Assembly: GCF_006874465.1 (NCBI RefSeq)
Contig: NZ_VIRL01000001.1
Span: 682,001 to 746,000, forward strand
Length of the DNA: 64,000 nucleotides
Reading direction: 5' to 3'
DNA from: Microbispora bryophytorum
GTDB taxonomy: Bacteria > Actinomycetota > Actinomycetes > Streptosporangiales > Streptosporangiaceae
The notes below the pieces were generated by a model. It worked only from the letters and a program-made list of their open reading frames with translations, did not search any database and had not been told where the DNA came from. Positions within the stretch are counted from its first letter, which is position 1, and every line of letters starts with the position of its first letter. Positions 7,650 through 16,189 of the stretch are shown here, in pieces. A program made the position numbers and the translations under genes.

Positions 7650-8525
7650 ATGACGGCGAAGGACGGCGACGGCTGGGCCCTGTGCGCGCTGGGGCACCAG
7701 CACTGGGGACTGTACGGCGCCGCCGGCCTGCTGACCGTGCACCACACGCTCGACGGCATGCCGTACGTGCTGATGCAGAAGCGCGCCTGGTGGAGCCATC
7801 ACGGCGGGACGTGGGGGCTGCCGGGCGGCGCACGCGACAGCCACGAGGACGCCATCACGGGCGCGTTGCGCGAGGCCCAGGAGGAAGCGACGCTGGACGC
7901 CGATCTCGTCCGGGTGCGCGGGCTCTACGTCGACGACCACGGCGGCTGGTCGTTCCAGACGGTGATCGCGGAGGCCGAAGGGCTGCTCGACGCCGCGCCC
8001 GCCAACGGCGAGAGCGCGGACATGCGCTGGGTGGCGGCCGACGAGGTGGTGTCGAAGGAACTGCATCCCGGCTTCGCCGACTCGTGGCCGAGGATTCGGC
8101 CCGCGCTGAGCCCCGTGGTCGTCGTCCTGGACATGGCCAACATCATCGGTGCGCGGGCCGAGCACGGCTGGTGGAAGGACCGCGCGGGCGCCGCGAACCG
8201 CCTGCTCAACGAGCTGACCCCGCTCTGCGGGCAGGGCCTCGGCCAGATGCCGGAAGGGGTGCCCGCCCTGACCCGGTGGTTCCCGCGCATGGTCGCGGTC
8301 CTCGAAGGCGCGGCGGCCTCCGCCGCCGACCCGGGGCCGATGACCGGGGACCTGGCGGTCGTGGTGGCCGGAGGCAGCGGAGACGACGCGATCGTGGAGG
8401 CGGTGCGCGGCATGCGGCCCTGGGAGACCGCCCTCGTCGTCACCGCCGACCGGGGGCTGCGCGAGCGGGTGACGGCCCTCGGCGCCCTGGTCGCCGGTCC
8501 TCGCTGGCTGCTCAAGCAGCTCTGA
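7650..8525 (+). CDS. NUDIX hydrolase with C-terminal NYN/PIN-like domain
   Basis: A 291-residue protein. The N-terminal half (about 20-150) is a NUDIX domain; the box is GGARDSHEDAITGALREAQE at about 59-78 followed by EA, with the catalytic REAQEE. The second half (about 153-291) resembles NYN/PIN-type nucleases: VVVVLDMANIIGAR, then GDDAIVEAV, then LVVTADRGLRERV, giving the spaced acidic residues expected of a metal-dependent RNase. NUDIX assignment is firm; the nuclease assignment is by motif spacing only. Combined, the protein may act on capped or modified RNA ends or nucleotides. The last codons start a tandem repeat that runs past the stop. Confidence 0.8.
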   Translation: MTAKDGDGWALCALGHQHWGLYGAAGLLTVHHTLDGMPYVLMQKRAWWSHHGGTWGLPGGARDSHEDAITGALREAQEEATLDADLVRVRGLYVDDHGGWSFQTVIAEAEGLLDAAPANGESADMRWVAADEVVSKELHPGFADSWPRIRPALSPVVVVLDMANIIGARAEHGWWKDRAGAANRLLNELTPLCGQGLGQMPEGVPALTRWFPRMVAVLEGAAASAADPGPMTGDLAVVVAGGSGDDAIVEAVRGMRPWETALVVTADRGLRERVTALGALVAGPRWLLKQL

Positions 8526-8660
8526 CCCACGTCCACGCCTTACTCAAGCAGCTCCGGCCACGTCCCCGCCTGCCCAACAGCTCTGGCCCACGCCCCACGC
8601 CTGCTCAAGCGGCTCTGACCCACGCCCGCACCGGGCCAAACAGCTCTGGCCCGCCGACTG
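8511..8660 (+). repeat. Five degenerate copies of a ~31-bp repeat seeded by a gene 3' end
   Basis: CTCAAGCAGCTC at 8511 (last codons of the NUDIX gene) recurs at about 8543, 8573, 8604 and 8636 with substitutions, each followed by a variant of TGGCCCACGCCC. Periods are 30-32 bp. Spacing is contiguous, so this is a minisatellite, not CRISPR. Confidence 0.75.
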
Positions 8661-8722
8661 CTTCTACGGCCGCGAGTGCATGACTTTCATACCATTCGTC
8701 CTATTTGGGCAGGAAGGAGCAT

Positions 8723-9823
8723 GTGATCCTGCTCTTCCGCCGACTGGCCACCACCTGGACCGCGCTCGTTCCGATCCTCGCCGTGGCAGTGCTCGCGCTG
8801 GCGTGGGGGCGGACCATCCCTGTCGCCGTGGTGGTGATCGCGGCGCTCTTCCTCGCGGGTTCCGTGCTCGCGGCCGTGCACCACGCCGAGGTCATCGCCC
8901 ACCGCGTGGGCGAGCCCTTCGGGTCGCTCCTGCTCGCCGTGGCGGTCACGGTGATCGAGGTGGCACTGATCATCAGCCTCACCACGTCCGGAGGGCCGGC
9001 CGCGTCGTCACTCGCCCGCGACACGGTGTTCGCCGCCGTAATGATCACCTGCAACGGGATCGTCGGCCTGTCGCTGCTGGTCGCGGCGCTGCGGCGGCGG
9101 GTGGCGGTGTTCAACGCGGAGGGGACCGGAGGCGCGCTGGCCACCGTCGCCACGCTGTCCACGCTGAGTCTCGTCCTGCCGACGTTCACCACGAGCAGCC
9201 CGGGGCCCGCCTTCGCCCCGGCCCAGCTCGCGTTCGCCGCGCTCGCCTCGATCGCGTTGTACGGCCTGTTCGTGCTCACCCAGACGTTGCGGCACCGCGA
9301 CTACTTCCTGCCGGTGGAGCCCGCCGGTCAGGGCGCGGACGCCGCCGGGCACGCCGCCCCGCCGACCACGCGCGCCGCCGCCGTCAGCCTGGCGCTGCTG
9401 CTGGGCGCACTGGTCGCGGTGGTCGGCCTGGCGAAGATCGAGTCCCCCGCCATCGAGACGGCCGTACGAGCGGCGAGCCTCCCGCAGTCGGCGGTGGGCG
9501 TCGTGATCGCGCTGCTGGTGCTGCTGCCGGAGACCCTCGCCGCCGTACGCGCGGCCCGGCGAGCCCGGGTGCAGGTCAGCCTGAACCTCGCCTTCGGCTC
9601 GGCCATGGCCAGCATCGGGCTCACCATTCCGACCATCGCCGCGGCGTCGCTGTGGCTGAAGGGGCCGCTGCTGCTCGGGCTCGGCCCGACGCACATCGTG
9701 CTGCTCGTCCTGACGGTCGTCGTGGCGACGCTGACCGTGGTGCCCGGACGGGCCACCCTCCTGCAGGCGGGCGTCCATCTCACGCTGTTCGCCGCCTTCC
9801 TGCTCCTGGCGGTGAGCCCATGA
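8723..9823 (+). CDS. Calcium/proton antiporter, CaCA superfamily (ChaA-like)
   Basis: A 366-residue membrane protein with about 11 hydrophobic segments. The two alpha-repeats are visible: GEPFGSLLLAVAVTVIEVAL plus TVFAAVMITCNGIVG in the first half, and LVLLPETLAAVRAA plus LNLAFGSAMASIGLTIP in the second; the conserved Glu of each repeat (VIE, LPE) would bind the cation. It should exchange Ca2+ (or Na+) for protons across the cytoplasmic membrane. The GTG at 8723 sits just after AGGAAGGAG; a TTG at 8705 in the same frame is a less likely start. Monocistronic. Confidence 0.88.
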   Translation: MILLFRRLATTWTALVPILAVAVLALAWGRTIPVAVVVIAALFLAGSVLAAVHHAEVIAHRVGEPFGSLLLAVAVTVIEVALIISLTTSGGPAASSLARDTVFAAVMITCNGIVGLSLLVAALRRRVAVFNAEGTGGALATVATLSTLSLVLPTFTTSSPGPAFAPAQLAFAALASIALYGLFVLTQTLRHRDYFLPVEPAGQGADAAGHAAPPTTRAAAVSLALLLGALVAVVGLAKIESPAIETAVRAASLPQSAVGVVIALLVLLPETLAAVRAARRARVQVSLNLAFGSAMASIGLTIPTIAAASLWLKGPLLLGLGPTHIVLLVLTVVVATLTVVPGRATLLQAGVHLTLFAAFLLLAVSP

Positions 9824-9836
9824 GCGGGTCACGCGG

Positions 9837-11072
9837 TCAGCCGCGGGTCCACTTCTGGTTGGCTCCGCCGGTGCAGTCCCACAGTTGGAGGCGTGCGCCG
9901 TTGGCGGGGTTCACGTCCGCGATGTCCACGCAGCGGTTGGCGGCGGTGTTGACGAGGTCGCCGGCCGAGGTGAGCGTGAAGCGCTGGGCACCCGTGCCGT
10001 TGCACGTGTAGAGCTGGATCGGCGTGCCGTTGGCGGTGCCGGCCGCCGCCGCGTCCATGCACTTGCCCATCGCGCGGACCGTGCCGTCGCCGTTGACCGT
10101 CCACTGCTGTGCGGCGGTGCCGTTGCAGTCGTACATCTGCAGCCGGGCGCCGTCGACGGGGTTCGCGCTCGGGATGTCGATGCAGCGGCCGTTCAGGTTG
10201 GACTTCAGCGCGGTGCCGGTGCTGCCGGTGCCGCCTCCCCCGTCGCTGGTCCAGGCGGAGACGCGGACCCAGTCGATCAGCATCGTCTGCGGGAACGACG
10301 TGGTGGAGTCGGGGTTGCCCGGCCAGTAGCCGCCGACCGCCACGTTCAGGATCATGAAGAACGGGTGGTCGAAGACCCACTGGTTGCCGCGGATGTCGGC
10401 GGGCGTGACGCGGAAGTACTCCGAGCCGTCCAGAGACCAGACGATGAGGTTGGGCGACCAGTCGACGCGGTAGGTGTGGAAGGCGTCGCCGAGCGGCGCG
10501 CCGATCGTCCGGTTGCCGCCGACGCCGCTGCCGCCGGAGTAGCCCGGGCCGTGCACGGTGCCGTAGACGGTGTTGGGCGTGTTGCCGACGTTCTCCATGA
10601 TGTCGATCTCGCCGGTGTTCGGCCAGTTGCCGCCGCCGAGCATCCAGAACGCCGGCCAGATGCCCTGGCCCTTGGGAATCTTGATGCTCGCCTCGAAACG
10701 GCCGTACGCCTGGCTGAACCTGTCGGCGGTGAGGATGCGGCCGGAGGTGTACTGGCAGGTGCCATAGTGGCACTGGTAGTTGGACGGGTTCTCCCGCCGG
10801 GCGGTGATCGCGAGGTGTCCCTGTCCGTCGTGGTACACGTTGCGGGTCGAGTTGGTGTAGTACTCCAGCTCGTTGTTGCCCCAGCCGCCGCCACCGGTGT
10901 CGAACTTCCACTTGGAGCCGTCGACGGGCGTTCCCGCCGCGGCGTTGAACTCGTCCGACCAGGTGACGGGGCCGATGGCGGCTTCGGCCCGGTCGGCGCC
11001 CGTGCCGCCGACCAGGCCGCTGAGGGTGACGACCATGGCCGCGGCCATGATGAGGAGCCGGGGTTTGCGCAT
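9837..11072 (-). CDS. Secreted GH16 beta-glucanase with CBM13 (ricin-type lectin) domain
   Basis: A 411-residue secreted enzyme. The signal peptide ends near residue 32. GH16 domain about 35-275, with the catalytic signature GEIDIMENVG (nucleophile and acid/base Glu separated by IDIM) near residue 155, and Trp-rich substrate loops. A Gly/Thr linker precedes a CBM13 beta-trefoil (about 287-411) with its QxW-type repeats QQWTVNGDG, QRFTLTSAG and QKWTRG. It probably hydrolyses beta-1,3 or mixed-linked glucans of fungal or plant walls. A 12-bp-stem hairpin is in its 5' untranslated region. Confidence 0.9.
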   Translation of the reverse strand: MRKPRLLIMAAAMVVTLSGLVGGTGADRAEAAIGPVTWSDEFNAAAGTPVDGSKWKFDTGGGGWGNNELEYYTNSTRNVYHDGQGHLAITARRENPSNYQCHYGTCQYTSGRILTADRFSQAYGRFEASIKIPKGQGIWPAFWMLGGGNWPNTGEIDIMENVGNTPNTVYGTVHGPGYSGGSGVGGNRTIGAPLGDAFHTYRVDWSPNLIVWSLDGSEYFRVTPADIRGNQWVFDHPFFMILNVAVGGYWPGNPDSTTSFPQTMLIDWVRVSAWTSDGGGGTGSTGTALKSNLNGRCIDIPSANPVDGARLQMYDCNGTAAQQWTVNGDGTVRAMGKCMDAAAAGTANGTPIQLYTCNGTGAQRFTLTSAGDLVNTAANRCVDIADVNPANGARLQLWDCTGGANQKWTRG

Positions 11073-11110
11073 GGAGATCTCCGGTTGGTGGGGGGATGCC
11101 AGCAGGATCT

Positions 11111-11184
11111 CCGGCGCGCGCCGTCGCCGTGAGCGGAGGCGCGCGCCGGCGTGTCCAGCGCTTCAGTCAAGCTTTACGGCTTGA
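11111..11184 (-). promoter_or_regulatory. Hairpin and inverted repeat upstream of the glucanase
   Basis: CCGGCGCGCGCC (11111-11122) and GGCGCGCGCCGG (11138-11149) form a perfect 12-bp stem with a 15-nt loop, 38-77 nt before the start codon. Further upstream TCAAGC-N6-GCTTGA (11167-11184) is a candidate operator. Confidence 0.5.
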
Positions 11185-11239
11185 ATTAAGATGCAACACC
11201 CCATTGCGCGGAGCGTCAATAGGCCCTGACTCGAACTTG

Positions 11240-12085
11240 TCAGCCGGGCCCGATGACGGGGCGGCGCGGGCGTGTGCCGGACTGCCGTACGGGAAGGCGG
11301 TAGGTCTCGCCGCGCATGAGGTAGTGGACCAGATGCGACAGCCCCGCCTGCCGGACGTGCTGCTGGAAGTCCTTCAGCGGAGAGGCGAACGCCTCGTAGT
11401 CGTCGTAGTGGATGGGCAGGGCCGACTCCGGCTGCATCAGCCTGAGCCACTCCACCCCCTGGGCGCCGTCCATGGTCACCGTGACGCCGAGGATCCGCGT
11501 TCCGCCGAGGTGGACGATGCCGACGTCGATGTCCGGGAAACGGCGTGGAATCTCCGACAGGCACTCGTCCATGATCGTGTCACCGCTGATGTGCAGGCGC
11601 AGGTCCACCTCACCGGCGTGGGCGAAGTCGAGCACGCTCCCCATCACCGGCGGCATCAGCGAGCTCGCCCTACCCGGCGCGTGCCGGGCCGGCGTGGCCG
11701 TCACCGTGAGCGTGCTGTCCCCGTGGCGCTCGTGGTGGTACTCCCACGGCTCGAGTCCGACGGCGTGGCCGAACCCCTGGCGGCGCAGCCGGGCCGCCGC
11801 GTGCCGGGTGGTGACGATCGGCAGGTCCTTGTCGAGGTTGTTCCTGGCGATCCTGTCCCAGTGGTCGCCGTGCATGTGCGAGAGCACGACCAGGTCCAGC
11901 GGCGGAAGCTCCCCGACCTCCATCGCCGGTTCCGTACGGCGCCGGGTGCTCAGCCCCCAGCCCAGATGGGCCCGCTGTCCCCGGTGCAGGAAGTTCGGAT
12001 CCGTCAGCAGGGTGAACCCGTGAGAACGAATGATCATGGTGGCGTTTCCAACGAAGAACACGGTCGCGTCCGCTGGATCGGGCAT
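11240..12085 (-). CDS. MBL-fold metallohydrolase, UlaG-like
   Basis: A 281-residue metallo-beta-lactamase-fold enzyme. The metal motif is HMHGDH (about 70-75), with a further His in TPARHAPG, an Asp in HISGDTIMDE and His in LPIHYDDYEAF, in the order expected for UlaG/YtnP-like hydrolases. There is no signal peptide, so it is cytoplasmic. Substrate unknown; UlaG relatives act on phosphorylated sugar lactones and others on lipid or nucleotide esters. Monocistronic, 71 nt downstream of the SnoaL-like gene. Confidence 0.85.
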   Translation of the reverse strand: MPDPADATVFFVGNATMIIRSHGFTLLTDPNFLHRGQRAHLGWGLSTRRRTEPAMEVGELPPLDLVVLSHMHGDHWDRIARNNLDKDLPIVTTRHAAARLRRQGFGHAVGLEPWEYHHERHGDSTLTVTATPARHAPGRASSLMPPVMGSVLDFAHAGEVDLRLHISGDTIMDECLSEIPRRFPDIDVGIVHLGGTRILGVTVTMDGAQGVEWLRLMQPESALPIHYDDYEAFASPLKDFQQHVRQAGLSHLVHYLMRGETYRLPVRQSGTRPRRPVIGPG

Positions 12086-12156
12086 GACGCCTCCCCTCTC
12101 CCAGCTTTCAGGCTACGTAAACCACCACAAATCACCTGAAAGCGGGGGTGGGTTAG

Positions 12157-12582
12157 CTAGCCGGCGACGAGTGAGAAACCGAGCTGGGAATACAGCTCCA
12201 GCAGGTCGAAATAGTTCCGGTGGGAGGCCACGAGGCCCTTCCTCGTCTGACACGCCCCGCAGCCGCGCAGGGTGATCCGCCGGCCGCTCGCGCCCGCGAC
12301 ACCGCCGTCCGGAAGCGTGAAGGGCCCGGTGTGCGTGCCCGTCATCGTCCACTCGCTGAAGACGGGGTCGGCGCACTCCATCCTGTTCCAGACCGTCACG
12401 GCCAAGTCGGCGAAGCCCTTGAACAAGCTCTCCCAGTAGCGGACGATCTGCTCGCGCCCCTCGCACACGCCCAACGGGGTGGACAGGACGGCATGCCGGT
12501 CGTAACACCACGACAGCCGGGCCAGGTCATGATCGTTCACCGCGTCCAGCACGCGGTCCGCGAGCTGTCGGCCGTCAGGCAT
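12157..12582 (-). CDS. SnoaL-like (NTF2 fold) protein
   Basis: A 141-residue cone-fold protein. ADRVLDAVNDHDLARLSWCY at the start, a middle EGREQIVRYWESLFKGFADL and the hydrophobic C-terminal strand pattern fit the SnoaL/ester-cyclase-like group. The family includes polyketide cyclases and many uncharacterised enzymes. It has CxxC-like cysteines (RGCGACQ) near residue 108, which is not a family hallmark. Function unknown. Confidence 0.72.
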   Translation of the reverse strand: MPDGRQLADRVLDAVNDHDLARLSWCYDRHAVLSTPLGVCEGREQIVRYWESLFKGFADLAVTVWNRMECADPVFSEWTMTGTHTGPFTLPDGGVAGASGRRITLRGCGACQTRKGLVASHRNYFDLLELYSQLGFSLVAG

Positions 12583-12782
12583 GGCGGTTCACTCCCCAGA
12601 GGCGTACATCCACGGTAACGCCGCCATGGCAAAGGCCGTCCGCAGGAGACGCAACACCGCCGGATGCAACGGGCGAAGCGCCTGCGGCGTCCCTGGGCTC
12701 GCGGACGATACCCGCAGGAGTGCGCAGGGCGGGATCGGCGCGAGGGCCCGGCGCCGATCCCGCGGATCCGTTCGGCCTCGGG

Positions 12783-14201
12783 TCACGCGGGCCGGGGCCG
12801 TGCGGCGCGGGCCAGGGCGACCGCGCCCGCCGCGCCCGCGGCCGCGGCCAGCGCCAGCCACCAGGCGGTCACGCCCATGGCCTCCGGCCGCGGCGGGTCG
12901 GCCAGGGCGAGGAACACCGCGCCGAACACCGCCACACCACCGAGCTGGCCGAACTGCATGGTCGTCGTGAGCAGGCCGCTCGCGTCGGCGGCGCGGGCGG
13001 GCGGCACGTGGACCAGGGCGTGGGTGAGCAGACTGGTCGAGACGCCCAGCCCCGCGCCGTACACCAGCAGCGCGGCCCACATCACCGGGCCGCCGGTCGC
13101 CGAGACGGCCAGAGCCGCGGTGCCGAGGACGCTGAGCGCCAGCCCGGCCGATGGCAGCAGGTGGTGGACCCGCCCCGGAAGCCTGCGCCAGTAGAAGCTG
13201 CCCAGCCCGAACGCCGCCGCCATGGGCAGGAACGTGAGCCCGGCACGCAGCGGACTCTCCCCGAGGACGCCCTGCAGGTGCACGGCGAAGGTGAACAGGA
13301 ACCCGCCGTAGGAGACCATCAGGGCCATCAGCGTCGTCAGCCCCGAGGGCATGCCGGCCGCGCGCAGCACGTCCAGGTTCAGCAGCGGGTCGTCCCCCCG
13401 GGCCGCCGTACGCCGCTGCGCCACGACGAACACGGCGGCGAGCACGATCCCCGCCGCCATCGACGCGTACGTCCACATGGGCCAGCCGGCCTCCCGTCCC
13501 AGCACGAGCGGGAGCACGACCAGCAGTGTGGCGGGCAGCGCGAGCGCGAGGCCCCGCAGGTCGAGCCGGCGCGGGCCGCGCGCGCGGTCCGGCGGCGCGT
13601 CCGCCGGCACCAGCCGGGGCACCACGAGTGTGAGCAGAACGCCCACGGGCACGTTCACGAGGAACACCGGCCGCCAGCCGGTGCCGGCCAGGTCGGCGCC
13701 GACCAGCACCCCGCCCAGCGCCAGCCCGACGACCGAACCGGCCGAGAGCACCGCGGTGTACGCACTCAGCGCGGTGGCCCTGGCCCTGCCGGTGAACCTG
13801 GTCTGGATCACGCTCATGATCTGCGGGACCATGACCGCCGCCGCGGCTCCTTGGACGAACCTGAAGGCGATCAGCGTCCCGACGTCGGGCGCGAGCCCGC
13901 ACAGCAGCGAGCCAGCGGTGAAGCCCGCGACCCCGATCACGTACATGCGGCGCCTGCCGTACAGCTCGCCGAGCCGGGCGCCGGTGATCAGCAGGGTCGC
14001 GTACGCGATGATGTAGCCGCCGACGACCAGTTGCAGCGCGGCGCCGGACGCCCCAAGGTCGGCGCCGATCCTAGGGATCGCCACGTTGACGATGTAGAGG
14101 TCGAGCAGCCCCATGAACTGACCGGCGAGCAGCACCGCCAGCATCGGCCAGGGCCGGCCGGCACGGGCCGTCACGGGGCGGACGGTATGGCTGATTGTCA
14201 C
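12783..14201 (-). CDS. MFS drug exporter, DHA2 (14-TM) family
   Basis: A 472-residue protein with about 14 membrane segments. FMGLLDLYIVNVAIPRIG in TM1 is the DHA2 signature with a membrane Asp; LGELYGRRRMYVIG is the loop 2-3 motif A; and GSVVGLALGGVLVG is the antiporter motif C. It should extrude amphipathic compounds using the proton gradient. It diverges from the sigma-factor gene, with a 21-bp inverted repeat between them that fits a TetR-type operator; no TetR gene is adjacent. Confidence 0.9.
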   Translation of the reverse strand: MTISHTVRPVTARAGRPWPMLAVLLAGQFMGLLDLYIVNVAIPRIGADLGASGAALQLVVGGYIIAYATLLITGARLGELYGRRRMYVIGVAGFTAGSLLCGLAPDVGTLIAFRFVQGAAAAVMVPQIMSVIQTRFTGRARATALSAYTAVLSAGSVVGLALGGVLVGADLAGTGWRPVFLVNVPVGVLLTLVVPRLVPADAPPDRARGPRRLDLRGLALALPATLLVVLPLVLGREAGWPMWTYASMAAGIVLAAVFVVAQRRTAARGDDPLLNLDVLRAAGMPSGLTTLMALMVSYGGFLFTFAVHLQGVLGESPLRAGLTFLPMAAAFGLGSFYWRRLPGRVHHLLPSAGLALSVLGTAALAVSATGGPVMWAALLVYGAGLGVSTSLLTHALVHVPPARAADASGLLTTTMQFGQLGGVAVFGAVFLALADPPRPEAMGVTAWWLALAAAAGAAGAVALARAARPRPA

Positions 14202-14226
14202 TTCGTGTCCTTCCGCAGTGGGTTCG

Positions 14227-14274
14227 CCGGTACGTACCGGGACCGGCCGGGAAACTCATCGGCGACCGATGAGT
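14227..14274. promoter_or_regulatory. Two palindromes in the MFS/sigma divergent region
   Basis: CCGGTACGTACCGG at 14227-14240 is a perfect palindrome. ACTCATCGG-CGA-CCGATGAGT at 14254-14274 is a perfect 9-bp inverted repeat with a 3-bp centre. The second has the shape of a TetR-family operator and probably controls the pump. Confidence 0.65.
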
Positions 14275-14328
14275 CCGGTGCGGCGAGGCGGTAGATACCG
14301 GTGACGGCCACGCGACGCGGGAGAACAC

Positions 14329-15279
14329 ATGTGGAGCGACGAGGAGTTCGAGCGGATCACGGAGCCCTACCGGCGTGAGCTGATGACGCACTGCTACCGG
14401 ATGCTCGGCTCGGTGCACGACGCGGAGGACCTGCTGCAGGAGGTCATGCTGCGGGCGTGGCGGGCGTCCGGCGACTACGACGAGCGGCGGGCCTCCCCGC
14501 GCACCTGGCTCTACCGCATCGCCACGAACGCCTGCCTCACGGCACTCGACCAGCGCGGGCGCAGGGCGCTGCCGTCCGGCCTCACCGACCCGTCCGACGA
14601 CCCGGACGCGGGACCGCAGCGGCGGCTGCCGGAGGTGACCTGGCTGGAGCCCGTCCCCGACGCGCTGGTGGATCCCGCCGCGGTCGTCGCGTCGCGGGGC
14701 GGCATCCGGCTGGCGTTCGTCGCGGCCCTGCAGCACCTGCCGCCGCGGCAGCGGGCGGTGCTCATCCTGCGCGAGGTGCTGGCCTGGCGGGCGAGCGAGG
14801 TCGCCGGCCTGCTGGAGACCTCGGTCGCGGCGGTCAACAGCGCCCTGCAGCGCGCCCGCGCCCAGCTCGCCCGGGTGGCTCCCACCGAGGACGACCTCCT
14901 CGAACCGGACGACCCGGCCTGCCGCGACCTGCTCGACCGCTACGTCGCGGCGTTCGAGAAGGCCGACGTCGAGGCCCTGGAGCGGCTGCTGCGGGAGGAC
15001 GCCGTCCTGGAGATGCCGCCGTTCCTGTCGTGGTTCTCCGGGCGGGAGGCGTTCGGCAGCTTCATCCGCTGGGTCTGCGCCATCCGGGGACCCTGGCGGA
15101 TGGTGCCGACGCGCGCCAACGGGCAGCCCGCGCTCGCGGCCTACCTGGACGACGGCGACGGCGTCTTCCGGGCCCACTCGCTCCAGGTGCTCACGATCGC
15201 CGAGGACGGCATCGCGCGGAACGTCGTGTTCGGTCACCCCGCCCTGTTCGCCGTCTTCTCGCTGCCGCCCACGGCCTAG
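14329..15279 (+). CDS. ECF-type sigma-70 factor with C-terminal SnoaL domain
   Basis: A 316-residue sigma factor. Region 2 covers about 8-75 (YRMLGSVHDAEDLLQEVMLR, the usual ECF 2.1-2.2 block), region 4 about 130-180 (LPPRQRAVLILREVLAWRAS and a helix-turn-helix). A SnoaL-like domain (about 200-316) replaces the need for a separate anti-sigma factor in such ECF groups (family knowledge). Arrangement and length match the TIGR02960-like group. Targets cannot be read here; autoregulation or control of the divergent pump is possible. Confidence 0.88.
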   Translation: MWSDEEFERITEPYRRELMTHCYRMLGSVHDAEDLLQEVMLRAWRASGDYDERRASPRTWLYRIATNACLTALDQRGRRALPSGLTDPSDDPDAGPQRRLPEVTWLEPVPDALVDPAAVVASRGGIRLAFVAALQHLPPRQRAVLILREVLAWRASEVAGLLETSVAAVNSALQRARAQLARVAPTEDDLLEPDDPACRDLLDRYVAAFEKADVEALERLLREDAVLEMPPFLSWFSGREAFGSFIRWVCAIRGPWRMVPTRANGQPALAAYLDDGDGVFRAHSLQVLTIAEDGIARNVVFGHPALFAVFSLPPTA

Positions 15280-15313
15280 CGGTGCTGTGGCCGAGGAGGG
15301 CCGCGGTCTCGCT

Positions 15314-16042
15314 CTAGCCGAGGAAGGCCGCGACCTCCCGGACGAACGCGTCGGGGGCGTTCTCGTGCACCAGGTGCCCGGCCGGGATCGTGACGTGCGC
15401 GGCGCCGGGGATGCGGCGGGCCATCTCGGCGACCCGGTCCTGGGGGATGTGGCTGTCCGGCCCGCCGCCGATCACGAGCGTGCGCGCGGTGATCCGGCCC
15501 AGCCGCTCCAGCCAGGCCGGGTCGGGGTGGTCGATCTGCGGTCTGATCGCCTCCACCATGACCCAGTCGAACGACAGCGGTTCCTCCGGCCGTACGAGCG
15601 GGGGCGGGTCGCGCGGCACCGGGGGCGGCACGTCCTCCAGGACCAGCGTCCGCACCCGGCCCGGCCGCTCGGCGGCGAGCAGGTAGGCCACGACGCCGCC
15701 CATCGAGTGCCCGATCACGTCCACCGGGCCGAGCGACAGCAGGTCGAGGAAGGCGAGGACGTCGTCGCGCATGAGTTCCAGGCCGTAGTCTCCCGGCCAG
15801 TCGCTGGCACCGTGGCCGCGCAGGTCCAGGGCGTACGCGTGCCGGTCGGCGGCCAATCTCCCGGCCACGCCGTCCCAGCCGGCCATGCCGTCGCCCAGGC
15901 CGTGCAGCAGGATCAGCGGCGCGGCGTCGACCGGGCCGTCGACCGCGCTGTCGACCGCGCCGTCGACCGCGCCGTCGACCGGGCCGTACGTCCGGTACGC
16001 GATCCCGACGCCGTTGGCCTCAACCACCGCGTGATCCGTCAC
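15314..16042 (-). CDS. Alpha/beta hydrolase
   Basis: A 242-residue alpha/beta hydrolase. Motifs: LILLHGLGDG (oxyanion region), nucleophile elbow GHSMGG (Ser near residue 117), and a late catalytic His in IPAGHLVHENAP. The GTG at 16042 gives the normal N-terminus (TDHAVVEANGVGIAYRTYG); the frame upstream of it has no family resemblance. Between strands 1 and 2 the usual short loop is stretched by five tandem VDxx units encoded by a 12-bp repeat. Cytoplasmic; substrate unknown. Confidence 0.85.
   Translation of the reverse strand: MTDHAVVEANGVGIAYRTYGPVDGAVDGAVDSAVDGPVDAAPLILLHGLGDGMAGWDGVAGRLAADRHAYALDLRGHGASDWPGDYGLELMRDDVLAFLDLLSLGPVDVIGHSMGGVVAYLLAAERPGRVRTLVLEDVPPPVPRDPPPLVRPEEPLSFDWVMVEAIRPQIDHPDPAWLERLGRITARTLVIGGGPDSHIPQDRVAEMARRIPGAAHVTIPAGHLVHENAPDAFVREVAAFLG
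15926..15985 (-). repeat. 12-bp tandem repeat inside the hydrolase gene
   Basis: Five contiguous copies of GTCGACCGCGCC or one-base variants (15926, 15938, 15950, 15962, 15974). On the coding strand they encode repeated Val-Asp-(Gly/Ser/Ala)-(Ala/Pro) units in a surface loop. Confidence 0.9.
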
Positions 16043-16189
16043 ATGGCGACAATAACCCTGATAAACCCCTATGGGAGCAACAGGCGCACCAAGTAGCATG
16101 ACGCCGGAAAACGGGATCACCGTTGATCACGGATACGGCCGATCCCGCCTGACGGGTGGCCGGAAGGCTGCTCGTACGCGGGAGGTCAG

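Noticed and set aside
8511-8660. CRISPR-like array
   Set aside because: Units are contiguous, only five, and derived from the adjacent gene. No spacers and no cas genes.
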